Below, piece after piece: positions 23,218-32,910 of a DNA stretch of 45,961 nucleotides. Within the stretch, counting starts at the first letter, position 1, and each line of letters begins with the position of its first letter. Under the pieces are notes generated by a model that saw nothing but the letters and a program-made list of their open reading frames with translations, ran no database searches and was not told the origin of the DNA. Source of the DNA: Planctomycetota bacterium (GTDB taxonomy: Bacteria > Planctomycetota > Planctomycetia > Pirellulales > Pirellulaceae). The stretch is from assembly GCA_027622275.1 (NCBI GenBank), contig JAQBZB010000036.1, positions 1-45,961 of the forward strand, read 5' to 3'. Made by a program: the position numbers and the translations under genes.

Positions 23218-26139
23218 CTACCAACGCAGTGGAGACTGCCAGGCCTCTTTTAATTCGGCAATGCTGTTGTCAATCAGCGGATCGCCGGTGCTGCCGCCGA
23301 TCACGACGCGCCGCGAGTCGTTGACTTCTCCGATGACGGCATGCGGCAGATTGCTGACGAGTCGTTCAAACTTCGCTTTCATTCCGGCCGGTACTTCGCA
23401 AATGAATCGCGAGTTGGATTCGGAGAACAAGATTGTGGCATCGACGGGAGAGTCGACGTTATTCGGTACGTTGACAAGCGATAGGGATACGCCGAGGCCG
23501 CCAGCAAACGCCATTTCGGCAATACCAACCGCGAGTCCGCCTTCACTAAGGTCGTGGCATGCTCGGATGCAGCCAGATTGGATCGCTTGGTGGAGGGCGG
23601 CGAAGGTTTGCTTCGCGACGTCCGTGTTGACCTTTGGCACTTCGCCACCTGCGAGTTGTTCGACGAGGGCAAAGTGCGATCCGCCCAGTTCGTTGCTCGT
23701 CAGGCCGACGATGTAAATCGCGTTGCCCGCCTCTTTCAGATCCATCGTCACGCACTTGCGGACGTCTTCGACTTGCCCCATGGCGCTGATTAACAGCGAC
23801 GGCGGAATCGAGATTGTCTGCTTGCCGTCTGCGGATTCGTAGCTGAACTCGTTGTTCAAGCTGTCTTTGCCGCTGATGAACGGCGTGCCGAAGGCAATCG
23901 CCAGATCGCGGCAAGCCAGTGCGGCCCGGACGAGCGAACCGAGCGTTTCGGGGCGATCGGTATAGCCCCAGCAGAAGTTGTCGAGAATCGAGATGCGGCT
24001 GGGATCGGCTCCGACGGCGACGCAGTTGCGAATCGCTTCGTCGATGGCGCTGGCCGCCATGTGATACGTGTCGAAGTCGCCGTAGCGAGGATTCATGCCG
24101 CACGAAACGGCGATGCCGCGGTAGGAGTTCAACACGGGGCGAACGACTGCCGCGTCGCCCGGGCCATCGTTTTCAACCCCGACGAGCGGCTTGATCACAC
24201 TGCCGCCTTGCACCTCGTGGTCGTATTGGCGGATGACCCATTCCTTGCTGGCGACGTTCAACGAACCAAGGATCTTGCAGAGCGCGGCATTCAGATCGAG
24301 CGAGCTGGCGGCTGGCATTTCGAGGGGCGTCGTTGCTGGCGCTTCGTAAACCGCGTCGCGGACAATCGGGGGTCGGCCTTCGTGCAGCAGCTCCATCGGC
24401 AGGTCCGCGACGATGTTGTCGTTGTACTTCAATTGCAAACGACCTGTCGAAACGAACTTGCCGATGATCGAAGCTTCCACGCGCTCGGATCGGCAAAGCG
24501 ATTCGAACTCGTCCCAGTTCCCCGGTGGGACGGACAAGACCATGCGTTCTTGAGCTTCCGAAATCCAAATCTCGGTGTAGGAGAGGCCGTCGTATTTGAG
24601 GGGTGCCTTGTCGAGCCAAACTTCGGCTCCGGTCTTCTCGCCCATCTCGCCAACGGCACTCGAGAAGCCACCCGCACCGCAGTCGGTGACCGCGCTGTAC
24701 AAGCCACGATCGCGGGCTTGCAGGATGACGTCGAGGACCATCTTTTCGGTGATGGCGTTTCCGATCTGAACGGCTCCTCCCGACAGGCTTTCGCTTTCGC
24801 TGGTCAGCTCGGCGGAGCTGAACGTCGCGCCGTGGATGCCATCGCGGCCCGTGCGTCCGCCGACCGAGACGATCCAGTCGCCGGCTTTGACTTCCTTGCT
24901 TGATTTGTCTCGCGGAATGAGACCCACGTTTCCGCAATAGACGAGCGGGTTGCCGAGATAACGCTCGTCAAAATAAATCGCTCCGTTGACCGTGGGGATG
25001 CCCATGCGGTTCCCGTAGTCGCGAACTCCCGAGACAACACCCTTCATCACGCGCCGCGGGTGCAGCACGCCGGGCGGCAAGTCGCTGGTTGAAATATCGG
25101 GAGGGGCGAAGCAGAAGACATCCGTGTTACAAATCGGCTTCGCCCCCAACCCTGTCCCCATCGGATCGCGAATCACGCCGCCAATTCCCGTGTTGGCTCC
25201 GCCGTAAGGCTCCAGGGCCGACGGATGATTGTGTGTTTCGACTTTGAAGACGACGTTGTAGTCATCATCAAATCGCACGATCCCGGCGTTGTCTTCGAAG
25301 ACACTGACGCACCAATCGTCTTCGCCCAGATCGCGGCGGATTTGTTGAGTGGCGGCGAAGATCGTTTCCTTGAGCATATTCTCGAAGCGCTGCTCGCCGT
25401 TCTCGTCGCGGTAAGCGATGCGCCCGGCGAGCGTCTTGTGGCTGCAATGCTCGCTCCAAGTCTGTGCGATCGATTCCAGTTCCGCATCGGTCGGATCGCG
25501 GCTGAGTTCGCGGAAATAGTGCTGGATCGTCTGCATCTCGACGAGGGTTAGATAGAGCTGACCTTCGCGGCTGAGTCGCATGAGCCCTTCGTCGTCCAAA
25601 TCACGAATCGCCACGTGGAGCAATTCGAATTCGTAGGGCGATCCGAGCTGTAAGTGATCGAGTTCGAGTGGTCCCACGATGACTTGCTCGATCGAGTCAT
25701 TGGCAAGGATTCGCGACGACAGCGTTGAAACCATGTCGGCCGACGTGGCGGGCAGCCAGAATTTGCGAAAGGTACGGATCGCTTCGACTTTGAGGCCGAA
25801 GTCCGCAATCGCGTTGAGCGCGCTCTGGGCGACGGGGTCCATCACACCGGGCTTCAGCATGACATGCAGCAACTGCGGCTTGCCGTTGGGCGGCTCGCTC
25901 AAACGTTGATCACCAGCGCGAGCAACCACCGTCCGTTCAACGACTCCGTCGGCGAACAATTCGCGGGCGAGCTGATTTGCCTGTGATTCGTCAATCTCTC
26001 CTTGTACGAGAAAGCCGCGAACAGCACAGATCGTAAGGTCGCTTGCCAATCCGAGGTCGGCTGCGTCACTGGCCACGGCGGTGCCAAGTCGATCGGGCTG
26101 GCCGTCCGCCGAGTAGATATCAATTTGCCAAAGAGTCAC
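23218..26139 (-). CDS. purL: Phosphoribosylformylglycinamidine synthase, PurL with fused PurS-like domains
   Basis: This 973-residue enzyme catalyses the ATP-dependent amidation of FGAR to FGAM. The first 160 or so residues hold two PurS-like units ([12 protein letters not shown]... and [20 protein letters not shown]...), each about 75 residues. The PurL core follows: [54 protein letters not shown] and [14 protein letters not shown] are its hallmarks. Most bacteria with small PurL encode PurS separately, so this is a fusion. The GTG at 26139 has AGGAAAG seven bases upstream and overlaps tyrA by 20 bases; starting at 26229 would add 30 unrelated residues inside tyrA. Works with PurQ from the next gene. 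Confidence 0.94.
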   Translation of the reverse strand: MTLWQIDIYSADGQPDRLGTAVASDAADLGLASDLTICAVRGFLVQGEIDESQANQLARELFADGVVERTVVARAGDQRLSEPPNGKPQLLHVMLKPGVMDPVAQSALNAIADFGLKVEAIRTFRKFWLPATSADMVSTLSSRILANDSIEQVIVGPLELDHLQLGSPYEFELLHVAIRDLDDEGLMRLSREGQLYLTLVEMQTIQHYFRELSRDPTDAELESIAQTWSEHCSHKTLAGRIAYRDENGEQRFENMLKETIFAATQQIRRDLGEDDWCVSVFEDNAGIVRFDDDYNVVFKVETHNHPSALEPYGGANTGIGGVIRDPMGTGLGAKPICNTDVFCFAPPDISTSDLPPGVLHPRRVMKGVVSGVRDYGNRMGIPTVNGAIYFDERYLGNPLVYCGNVGLIPRDKSSKEVKAGDWIVSVGGRTGRDGIHGATFSSAELTSESESLSGGAVQIGNAITEKMVLDVILQARDRGLYSAVTDCGAGGFSSAVGEMGEKTGAEVWLDKAPLKYDGLSYTEIWISEAQERMVLSVPPGNWDEFESLCRSERVEASIIGKFVSTGRLQLKYNDNIVADLPMELLHEGRPPIVRDAVYEAPATTPLEMPAASSLDLNAALCKILGSLNVASKEWVIRQYDHEVQGGSVIKPLVGVENDGPGDAAVVRPVLNSYRGIAVSCGMNPRYGDFDTYHMAASAIDEAIRNCVAVGADPSRISILDNFCWGYTDRPETLGSLVRAALACRDLAIAFGTPFISGKDSLNNEFSYESADGKQTISIPPSLLISAMGQVEDVRKCVTMDLKEAGNAIYIVGLTSNELGGSHFALVEQLAGGEVPKVNTDVAKQTFAALHQAIQSGCIRACHDLSEGGLAVGIAEMAFAGGLGVSLSLVNVPNNVDSPVDATILFSESNSRFICEVPAGMKAKFERLVSNLPHAVIGEVNDSRRVVIGGSTGDPLIDNSIAELKEAWQSPLRW

Positions 26140-26974
26140 GGCGTTGCTTTCCTGCTTCCAGCAGTTGAAGGAGTTTTTCTTGCTCGTCTCGTTCCAGTGC
26201 GCGACGTAGCGAAGCGAGCACTTTCTCAAACTTGTCTAATGACTTCAAGACGCCAGCGCGATTCTCGACCAGGATCTGTCGCCACAGATCGGGATCGCCG
26301 CCCGCGATCCGAGTCGTGTCGAGCCATCCGGTTGACGCCAGCAGCAATTCCTCGTCCGGAGTGGCGGCGGCGAGCGCCGAGGCGACAAGGTGTGGCATGT
26401 GACTGATCGCTGCCACGGAGAGGTCATGGTCCTTTGGCGACATGCGGACAACTTTGGAACCCAGCAGCTGCCAGAATTGCTCGACTTGTTCAACCGCTTT
26501 GTCGCTGGTCTGTTTCGAAGGAGTGACGACCGCCACACGACCGTCGAAGAGATTCGCTTGCGCATGTGCGGGCCCAGTTTTCTCGCTGCCTGCCATCGGA
26601 TGGCTGCCGACGAAGGCGACTTGGTTTGAAATACTCTTGAGAGCCCGATCGACGGCTCGCACAATTTCCGCTTTCGTGCTGCCTGCGTCCGTGATGAGGG
26701 TACCGGCCGGGCAATGTTCCGCTGACTCCAGAACGGATGCTGTAATCCTTTCGACCGGCGTGCAAATGACAATCAGCTGCGAATCACGAACCCCACGAGG
26801 CAGGTCCGTTGTCGTCGACGTGACAGCGCCTCGCTGTCTTGCCTTCCGCAAAGTCGAGCTTCGACGCCCGACTCCGATCACGAATTCAGCAAGATCTCGC
26901 TCGCGCAATGCTAAGCCAATGGAAGCGCCGATAAGGCCGACGCCAACGATCGTGACCGATTCCCAACGCTGCAT
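26120..26974 (-). CDS. tyrA: Prephenate dehydrogenase
   Basis: This 284-residue protein oxidises prephenate to hydroxyphenylpyruvate in tyrosine synthesis. GVGLIG (11-16) is the NAD-binding motif, ICTPVERI and [14 protein letters not shown] follow, [13 protein letters not shown] binds substrate, and [12 protein letters not shown] is the conserved helix. The frame is open for another 60 residues upstream without resemblance to the family, so the ATG at 26974 (or the one at 26984-26986) is preferred. The stop lies inside the first codons of purL, giving translational coupling. It is divergent from the ECF sigma gene. Confidence 0.92.
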   Translation of the reverse strand: MQRWESVTIVGVGLIGASIGLALRERDLAEFVIGVGRRSSTLRKARQRGAVTSTTTDLPRGVRDSQLIVICTPVERITASVLESAEHCPAGTLITDAGSTKAEIVRAVDRALKSISNQVAFVGSHPMAGSEKTGPAHAQANLFDGRVAVVTPSKQTSDKAVEQVEQFWQLLGSKVVRMSPKDHDLSVAAISHMPHLVASALAAATPDEELLLASTGWLDTTRIAGGDPDLWRQILVENRAGVLKSLDKFEKVLASLRRALERDEQEKLLQLLEAGKQRRDSLAN

Positions 26975-27201
26975 AACTCGCCGCATTCCTATAGAAGCGA
27001 GGATTCTAGCACATGGCCGATGGCTTGCCTTGGGGGTGGAAGTCGACGCCCTGAAGATTCCGGGCAGGCAGTCGCGAGATGGGTCGCCCGAGTTAAAGTT
27101 GTAAAAAACGCTAAATCGGGCCAGGAATTGCGTAGCATCCAGGCGGCTGATCATGTTAAGTTGCGCAGTTAGTTCAAAAGGTCTCTCTTCGGTAAAGGCA
27201 C

Positions 27202-27774
27202 ATGAATAACGATAACTCTGAGTTTCGCGAAGTCTTGAAACGCGTGTGTGATGGGTCGGAGGAAGCCACCTTGGAATTAATCGACACCTATGGTCCTCAC
27301 ATTCAGCGAGTGGTTCGCCGCAAGCTGAATCAACGGATGCGTTCGAAATTCGATTCGCTCGACTTCGTACAAATGGTCTGGGCCTCGTTCTTCACCGAGC
27401 GTGAGAAGTTGGCAAGTTTCACTGAGCCAAACGACCTCATCCGTTATCTGGTAACGATGGCTCAACGCAAGCTCATCCAAGAGTCGCGTCGTCGATTGCA
27501 GGGCCAAAAGCACAACGTGGGACGCGAACGCGCATTGAGAGCCGGATCGGAAGATGAATCCACCTATGTGCGCAAGTCCGACACGCCGAGCCAAATCGTG
27601 ATGGCAAAGGACCGATTCGAAGTGATGATGCGTGAATATTCGGATCGAGATCGGCAAGTGGTGGAGCTACGTATGCTCGGGCTGACGTTCGTCGAGATCG
27701 CCGAGCGACTCCAGATCCATGAACGAACCGCACGGGAAGTCATCGAAAAGTTGGCACTTATCGAGACCGCGTAG
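27202..27774 (+). CDS. ECF-type RNA polymerase sigma factor
   Basis: This 190-residue protein has the two conserved parts of an ECF sigma factor. Region 2 is ELIDTYGPHIQRVVRRKLNQ through FDSLDFVQMVWASFF (core and -10 binding). Region 4 is SDRDRQVVELRMLGLTFVEI followed by AERLQIHERTAREVI, the -35 helix-turn-helix. Its type, followed directly by a kinase gene, is the common planctomycete pair in which the kinase may control the sigma factor. No anti-sigma factor is present. It begins 228 bases from the divergent tyrA start, and its stop codon abuts the kinase ATG. Confidence 0.9.
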   Translation: MNNDNSEFREVLKRVCDGSEEATLELIDTYGPHIQRVVRRKLNQRMRSKFDSLDFVQMVWASFFTEREKLASFTEPNDLIRYLVTMAQRKLIQESRRRLQGQKHNVGRERALRAGSEDESTYVRKSDTPSQIVMAKDRFEVMMREYSDRDRQVVELRMLGLTFVEIAERLQIHERTAREVIEKLALIETA

Positions 27775-29352
27775 ATGAAAGAAGATCCCACGGGTCGATC
27801 GACCCGACTGGCGCTACCGAGCGCAACGTCAACTTGGCGATCTGTCGCCAAACATGGGCGTCAACCGGTTAAAATCGCGGTCGGCCATTTGGAAAAGGAA
27901 CAGTCGCTCAACAATGCCTTGGACGAGTATTGCCAGCTCCGCGAGCAAGACAAGTCGCTGACCGCCAGTCAATTCTGCGATCGTTATCCGAGCTACCGTC
28001 AGAGCCTTTTCCGCCTGATCGATGTCCAAGACCAGTTGGAGCATCAGCCGCCAGTGGAGGACGAGAACTGGCCTGAGTTGTTCAGCGAGTTTCTCGGCTA
28101 CCAGATCATGCACGAATTGGGCGTCGGCGCGATCGCGCGCGTTTATCTTGCTGCGGAAACCGCCTTGGGAGGCCGCTTGGTTGCACTCAAGGTCTCGCGG
28201 CAAGGAGGTGAAGAAGCCGAGACGCTTGGCAAACTGACACATCCGAATGTCGTCCCCGTCTTCTCCGTCAAGCACGAAGAAGAATCCGGCATGACCGCCG
28301 TCTGCATGCCATATCACGGCAGTGCGACCTTGACGGATCTCTTGGAGATCGGCTTCGAAGAGGGAAAGCCACCCACGACGGCACGCGTCATCCTCGAGGC
28401 GGCACGCGAGCGCGAGCAGGTTGTCGATTTCGTTGAAAGATCAACCACGGGGAGCAACATCGATCCGGTCCTCTTGCGCGGCAGTTACGTTGACGGCGTT
28501 GTGCGGCTGGCCATTCAAATAGCGGAAGCTCTCGCCTATACGCACGAGCGGGGAATCCTGCATCGCGATCTGAAGCCCTCCAACGTCCTGCTGACTCCTC
28601 TCGGCGTCGCGATGTTACTGGACTTTAACCTGGCCAGTGACATCGAGATGGGGGGCCGGCGAGTGGGCGGTACGTTACTCTACATGCCGCCGGAACAGAT
28701 TCGAGACGTTCACGTGCAACCGTTCGAGGCGGATTTGGCAGATGACCCTCGATCCGACATCTTTTCGCTGGGCGTCATCCTGTACGAATTACTCACCGGC
28801 CAGCTCCCCTTCGGCGATCCATCGGCCGGTCTAACGCCGAGGCAAGCGGCAGAAGAATACCTCACTGCACAACAGCAAGTCCCACGACCGGTGCAGGATT
28901 TGAATCCTGCCGTTAGCCCTGAGTTCGCGCAGCTGATTCACAAATGCCTTGCACTCGAACCAAACGAGCGTCCTGTTTCGGCTACCGATTTTGTGAGCGA
29001 GTTGAAGAAATACTTTTCAACGCGACGACGTACTCAGCGTTGGACATCACGCCATCGGGGCTTAGTCGCAACCATCGTGCTCTTGTTGATGTCGACCGCC
29101 ACTGCCTCGACTTGGTATCTCGTGACACGACCGACTTACGCAGTTCGACAGTACCTTGCCGGCGTCGCCGATATAGGACGCGGGCAGTATGACGGTGCCA
29201 TTGAACACTTGGACCAAGCGATCAGAATACGCGACGACTCCGTGCCGTGCCATTTCACTTCACGAGAGGCGTTGCCTATCAGCGACTTGGTGATCATAAG
29301 CAAGCAGAAAACGATCTTTCCAGAGCTGCGGAGCCAGACGGTGATCCGCTAG
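27775..29352 (+). CDS. Ser/Thr protein kinase, C-terminal TPR part out of frame
   Basis: This kinase starts one codon after the sigma stop. The N-terminal part (1-105) is a non-catalytic extension. The kinase domain (about 106-412) has LGVGAIARVYLA as glycine loop, VALK (Lys139), HRDLKPSN (Asp265) and DFN (Asp283) in place of DFG; the Asn variant is, I believe, common in planctomycete kinases. Lys, catalytic Asp and metal Asp are all kept, so activity is likely. TM at about 429-450 places the C-terminal part outside. A TPR repeat starts at about 463 and is lost after residue 490, where CCGTG is tandemly duplicated at 29240-29249; the remaining TPR part is in another frame. Confidence 0.88.
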   Translation: MKEDPTGRSTRLALPSATSTWRSVAKHGRQPVKIAVGHLEKEQSLNNALDEYCQLREQDKSLTASQFCDRYPSYRQSLFRLIDVQDQLEHQPPVEDENWPELFSEFLGYQIMHELGVGAIARVYLAAETALGGRLVALKVSRQGGEEAETLGKLTHPNVVPVFSVKHEEESGMTAVCMPYHGSATLTDLLEIGFEEGKPPTTARVILEAAREREQVVDFVERSTTGSNIDPVLLRGSYVDGVVRLAIQIAEALAYTHERGILHRDLKPSNVLLTPLGVAMLLDFNLASDIEMGGRRVGGTLLYMPPEQIRDVHVQPFEADLADDPRSDIFSLGVILYELLTGQLPFGDPSAGLTPRQAAEEYLTAQQQVPRPVQDLNPAVSPEFAQLIHKCLALEPNERPVSATDFVSELKKYFSTRRRTQRWTSRHRGLVATIVLLLMSTATASTWYLVTRPTYAVRQYLAGVADIGRGQYDGAIEHLDQAIRIRDDSVPCHFTSREALPISDLVIISKQKTIFPELRSQTVIR

Positions 29353-30074
29353 ACGATGATCCGCTGATTTTGGAGTGTTGCGCCTATTCGCTAATGAAAA
29401 TGCCGCTGGCCGCTCCCGGTCCAAGACTCCCGGCGCGCGTCATGTACTCTAGAATGCACAAGCTGACTCAACTTTCCGCCGAGACTCAACTCAATTGGGC
29501 CTTTGCAGATTTCGACATGGGACCAGTGCCAAAGTTAATCATCCATCGATGCGACCTCGCACTCGAAAAACGTCCAGACTGGCAAGAGGCGCACTATCTG
29601 AGGGCTTTAGGGCATTTTATGGACGCAAAACTAAGACTTCAGAGTGAGGTGGATGAACGCGACGAAAACAAGCTGGCGAAGTCAATCAGCGATGCGCGAT
29701 TTGACTTTGAACGCGCGATATCAATCGGACCGCCGAGGTGCCGCCTCTTTGCGGATGCAGCGGAAGCATACATGATTCCTTCGGCAAACCCTCCCACTGA
29801 AAGGTTACAGCAGCTACTTAAATCTGCCGTCCGTCATGGCATGCTGCAACCGCAACTCAAAACATTTGGTGAGCAACACGACTGGTTAGAGGAACCCTGG
29901 TTTCAGGAACTTAACACCTTGTGTGCCAGTAATTCAAACATTGTCTCTGAACCAACCTACGGAGAAATGTTCCTCACCGCACCGAACGCTGATCTCGTCG
30001 ACGCCCGATTGGAGGCGTATTGTATTGAGTTCAAGATGGTGCCATTTCCCGCGAGACTAGCCACAGAACGCTAA
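29247..30074 (+). pseudogene. Displaced TPR-containing C-terminal part of the kinase
   Basis: This frame continues the tetratricopeptide region of the upstream kinase: PFHFTRGVAYQRLGDHKQAE completes the TPR helix pair that begins QYDGAIEHLDQAIRIRDD in the kinase frame. Deleting one of the two adjacent CCGTG copies (29240-29244, 29245-29249) joins them as ...DDSVPFHFTRG... without another change. The remaining part holds helical repeats (TQLNWAFADFDMG, DARFDFERAISIGPP). It could be translated only from an internal GTG at 29247, so it is most likely part of a broken gene, a sequencing error or a slipped-strand variant. It overlaps the next gene by four bases at its end. Confidence 0.8.
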
Positions 30075-30535
30075 ATTGCCACGGGAGCTGGACCCGTTAA
30101 TATAACTTCGGCATGTGCTGTGTTGGTGCCGTCTGAGGCGTCCGCAGTGACCGTGTTAGTGCCTGGCGATGTCGCGATGACAGAAAAATACCCGCCTTCG
30201 CCTGGGGTAGTTGTTCCCGTAACGCACCCACCGAATTGGATCGTTATGGCTGACATGTCGTCTGCTATTAGGATGCCTTCGACAAACCAACGGTCATCGC
30301 CCAGATATGAGGCGGCGAAGTAATCGATCATGATGACCTCAACCCCCGTTGTACCGGGATCTACTGGCGGTGGATCGCCTGTGCCGGGGTCTGCTGGGGG
30401 TGGCGGTGGATCATCCGCCCGCATTACCGAGGCTAGGCTTAACGTGGAAAGCGTGAACAGAACCACGGCAAGTCCGGTTGTAATTCGACCAATCCGCTGT
30501 GAACGTGTTTGTCGAGATGTGTTAAATGCGCGCAT
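30071..30535 (-). CDS. Small secreted protein with proline-rich linker and beta domain
   Basis: This 154-residue protein starts at 30535 after a very good AAGGAGAAAGCT. It has a signal peptide (positive Arg-rich start, hydrophobic TTGLAVVLFTLSTLSLA, cleavage near MRADD), then a Pro/Asp/Gly linker (PPPPPADPGTGDPPP) and a C-terminal all-beta part of about 80 residues: VEVIMIDYFAASYLGDDRWF through TVTADASDGTNTAHAEV. The end looks like an Ig-like or PKD-like fold, but no family is certain. It ends by overlapping the broken kinase gene on the other strand by four bases. Location is outside the cytoplasmic membrane. Confidence 0.75.
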   Translation of the reverse strand: MRAFNTSRQTRSQRIGRITTGLAVVLFTLSTLSLASVMRADDPPPPPADPGTGDPPPVDPGTTGVEVIMIDYFAASYLGDDRWFVEGILIADDMSAITIQFGGCVTGTTTPGEGGYFSVIATSPGTNTVTADASDGTNTAHAEVILTGPAPVAI

Positions 30536-30568
30536 AGCTTTCTCCTTGATGTTGATGAACGTTTGCAA

Positions 30569-31040
30569 GAACTTGCGACTGGGTCAGAGTGACCCCCGGC
30601 GACGCTGACCTTCACAGCCCGTAGGCCTATCTCTCAAGTCAGATATCGATTTGCCTGCCGGGTTGGCTTTTGGAAAACTCGCGAAGCACCAACAAAGCGG
30701 CCAGCAATGTCTCTAATGTGGGGGGTGAGTCGGAACACATGACCGCCTGGGACAACTGCGCCGCTCGAACGAGCGTTCTGCCCCTCGCAGTTACTGTCCC
30801 AGACGATTCAATGTTGGAGATCGGAATGACGACCGTTCTCTACTAGTATCTATTGAAAAACGGAGGCAAAACCGGGTCGGAATTCCGGAGATTTTTCAGA
30901 CTTTTTTCGAGGCACGCCATAACTATCTATCAGATAGTCAGTTGTGACTTGTTGGAGAAACGGATTTTTTCCGGGATCACGCTCTCTTGCCATCTCTATC
31001 CCCACCTGGAGGACTAGTGAGAAGGGGTCGTTGGCGCGCT
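30569..31040. other. Gene-free spacer with a structured segment
   Basis: This stretch of about 470 bases lies between two minus-strand genes. Frames in it have no family resemblance. It contains the nested inverted repeat at 30747-30802 but no recognised RNA, promoter or repeat from elsewhere in the window. Confidence 0.4.
30747..30802. other. Nested inverted repeat, possible structured RNA
   Basis: The outer arms ctgggacaactgcg (30747-30760) and cgcagttactgtcccag (30786-30802) pair with a bulge of three. Inside is a second perfect 6-bp hairpin, cgctcg/cgagcg, at 30762-30775. This cloverleaf-like shape does not fit a simple terminator. It lies about 210 bases upstream of the start of the small secreted protein on the minus strand. 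Confidence 0.4.
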
Positions 31041-31904
31041 TTACAGACGAATTCGTGCCGAGAAGTTCGTCGAGTCCGCAGATCGGTTGGCGATATCCGT
31101 CACTCGCGCTCTCCGTCGCGTCTCTTCGAATGGCAGCGAAGTGTCGAGCAAACCAAGCTCGTAGGCCAGACCGTCGGAGAAGCCTGGTAAAAGAACCCTC
31201 ACATCGTAGGGGATGCGACCGGGGCGTAGTCGATTCAAATGCCGAACGATGTTCGTCGTGCAATTGTTACTTAATGTGTCATAAAACTCCGGCACCTCCG
31301 CCAGCTGATTCACGCGTCGCAGCACATCAATGAACAAGTCTCGCGATTGCTCGGGTGTCGCGATCGTCCGATAGACGTAGACGTCGGCTCCTCGATGTTT
31401 GGTTCGTCGCAGAATGACATCACGTTCATCGGCAACGACATACATCAGCTCGTACTGGCGCAACTCGCCAAGGACGGGCGAGTAGGCTTCTCCCTTCTCG
31501 AGCCTCGCCTCGGCCGAGACCGCAACATGCTCGCCGTCCTCGAATCCGAAGCTCAGCATCGTGTGTGCAAGACTTGGGGTCTCCTTGAACGGCACGATGA
31601 TAAAGTCCACGCTTCGAATCTGCTGAAGATCGAATCGCTTGTCGTAGTAATTCACCGCATAGTCGTCATCCGACTCGTACGCACAGTTGCGGATGTTCCG
31701 CACGATCACATGGTCATCGCCAATGTCCGCATAGGGCAGGACCGCAAGATCCGGGTTCCAGTCACGATCATGGGAGGGCGTGAGCAGCCGGGAAGCGGGG
31801 AGCGACGGAGGAAGTCCAGCCAGCGACCCCGCGTCACCAGGTCGCGAGCCGAGTGAGTGACATCCCGCCAAAAGAATCGTCGACAGCCAGAATTTGCGTA
31901 TCAT
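31041..31904 (-). CDS. DUF4105 lipoprotein (Lnb N-terminal periplasmic domain)
   Basis: This 287-residue protein begins MIRKFWLSTILLAGC, a lipoprotein signal with the Cys at residue 15. The domain that follows matches DUF4105: VDFIIVPFKETPSLAHTMLS, VAVSAEARLEKGEAYSPVLG, GELRQYELMYVVADERDVI and SNNCTTNIVRHLN. Conserved His (LAHTML) and Cys (NNCTTN) resemble the pair of NlpC/P60-like hydrolases, so it may act on a thioester or peptide outside the membrane. The start at 31904 places the signal at the N terminus; 31925 would add seven residues. No partner gene is clear. Confidence 0.8.
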   Translation of the reverse strand: MIRKFWLSTILLAGCHSLGSRPGDAGSLAGLPPSLPASRLLTPSHDRDWNPDLAVLPYADIGDDHVIVRNIRNCAYESDDDYAVNYYDKRFDLQQIRSVDFIIVPFKETPSLAHTMLSFGFEDGEHVAVSAEARLEKGEAYSPVLGELRQYELMYVVADERDVILRRTKHRGADVYVYRTIATPEQSRDLFIDVLRRVNQLAEVPEFYDTLSNNCTTNIVRHLNRLRPGRIPYDVRVLLPGFSDGLAYELGLLDTSLPFEETRRRARVTDIANRSADSTNFSARIRL

Positions 31905-32085
31905 GAGTGCGAGCGACACAGGCACACGATGTTTGCGTCATCGAGGCCCGCGATGCGATCATTACTTACCCCCTGCAAGCAGACGAGCCTGGGCTTTTAG
32001 CGGCAGCGGGCGATCCGTGCAATAGAATTCGGCGAGAAATCGCCCGCGGATCGTGAATTGCGAGTTTTGGCCAAGAAATGAAAAG

Positions 32086-32110
32086 AGGCCTCGCCAGAGC
32101 GGCAAGGCCT
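32086..32110 (-). terminator. Terminator of the carboxypeptidase-regulatory-like gene
   Basis: The arms aggcctcgcc and ggcaaggcct make a 10-bp stem with one wobble and a 5-base loop. On the minus strand it is followed by a T-rich tract (cttttcatttcttgg). The downstream tract matches that of the csp terminator at 12746-12769 over ttcatttcttg. Confidence 0.75.
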
Positions 32111-32138
32111 TGTCTCTTCAGGTTTCTGCTCGGTTGAG

Positions 32139-32666
32139 TTAGCTTGCGTCGTCATCAAGAGCAAGCGGAATCGCGATGGCCGCTGCCACAAGAGCCCCGA
32201 GAACCCAAGGATTGGCGAGCCATCCGAAATGTCCGCCACCCTTGCTGGGTCCGGCACCACCCTTGCCAATATCGCCGCCCAGGCCTCGAACGACGCGGTT
32301 GTCTTGGACGAGCAGGACGCCTTGTTCTGCTGCCGGTGGCGCGGTTCGTGGAGCCCAAACACGATAGGCACCACCGCCTTGAGCGAGATGCAATTCGTAG
32401 ACGCCGGGTTCGAGACCCGTCACGACGAAGCGGCCGTCTTTGTCTGTTTCGGTCACGGTCAGCGGCTTGCCCTTGTGGACGACAGCAACTTTGGCTTGAC
32501 CTTGGGCCACCGCTTGTTCGTTGAGAACTTGGCCGTTCAGGATTCCACCCGGCTGCAAAGCGATGTCGCGAATGATGGGGCTAGCTGCTTGGGCAGTTTG
32601 GCCTGCCAGCAGAGCAGTACATGCCAGCATGACCGTAAATGTCTTGAAAGCTCTTACCAGTTTCAT
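32139..32666 (-). CDS. Exported protein with carboxypeptidase-regulatory-like domain
   Basis: This 175-residue protein has a signal peptide ending TAQAAS. The middle has a beta-sandwich of the carboxypeptidase-regulatory-like type (GGILNGQVLNEQ, VTETDKDGRFVVTGLEPGVY, ELHLAQGGGAYRVW). The C-terminal half has a Gly-rich linker (GLGGDIGKGGAGPSKGGG) and a hydrophobic helix (WVLGALVAAAIAIPLALD) that would hold it in a membrane. Such small proteins are common in planctomycetes and are thought to be surface components; partner and role are unknown. It is monocistronic by its terminator at 32086-32110. Confidence 0.82.
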   Translation of the reverse strand: MKLVRAFKTFTVMLACTALLAGQTAQAASPIIRDIALQPGGILNGQVLNEQAVAQGQAKVAVVHKGKPLTVTETDKDGRFVVTGLEPGVYELHLAQGGGAYRVWAPRTAPPAAEQGVLLVQDNRVVRGLGGDIGKGGAGPSKGGGHFGWLANPWVLGALVAAAIAIPLALDDDAS

Positions 32667-32910
32667 TTCAAATCACCCTGTTCTGAAGAGAAACGTCGAT
32701 TTTGTAGCCAGTGCTTGCATGTTATCGGGTGGTTTCACGTCGCGACTAGAGTTTTCTTCCCAAAGAAGTGCCATATTTATTTCGAGGTAAACCAAGTAAT
32801 TCAGGTGGGTCAAACGTAGTCGGCTGCGAGCCCGCCTCCGTTGATAGCGATGCGACGAATCGCACCTCAAGAAACGAAAGCAGCCCCGCGGATTCCGGTG
32901 AACGGCGGGA

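Noticed and set aside
30850-31263. Minus-strand frame overlapping the DUF4105 gene end
   Set aside because: Out of frame with the DUF4105 gene and without signal, motif or good ribosome site.
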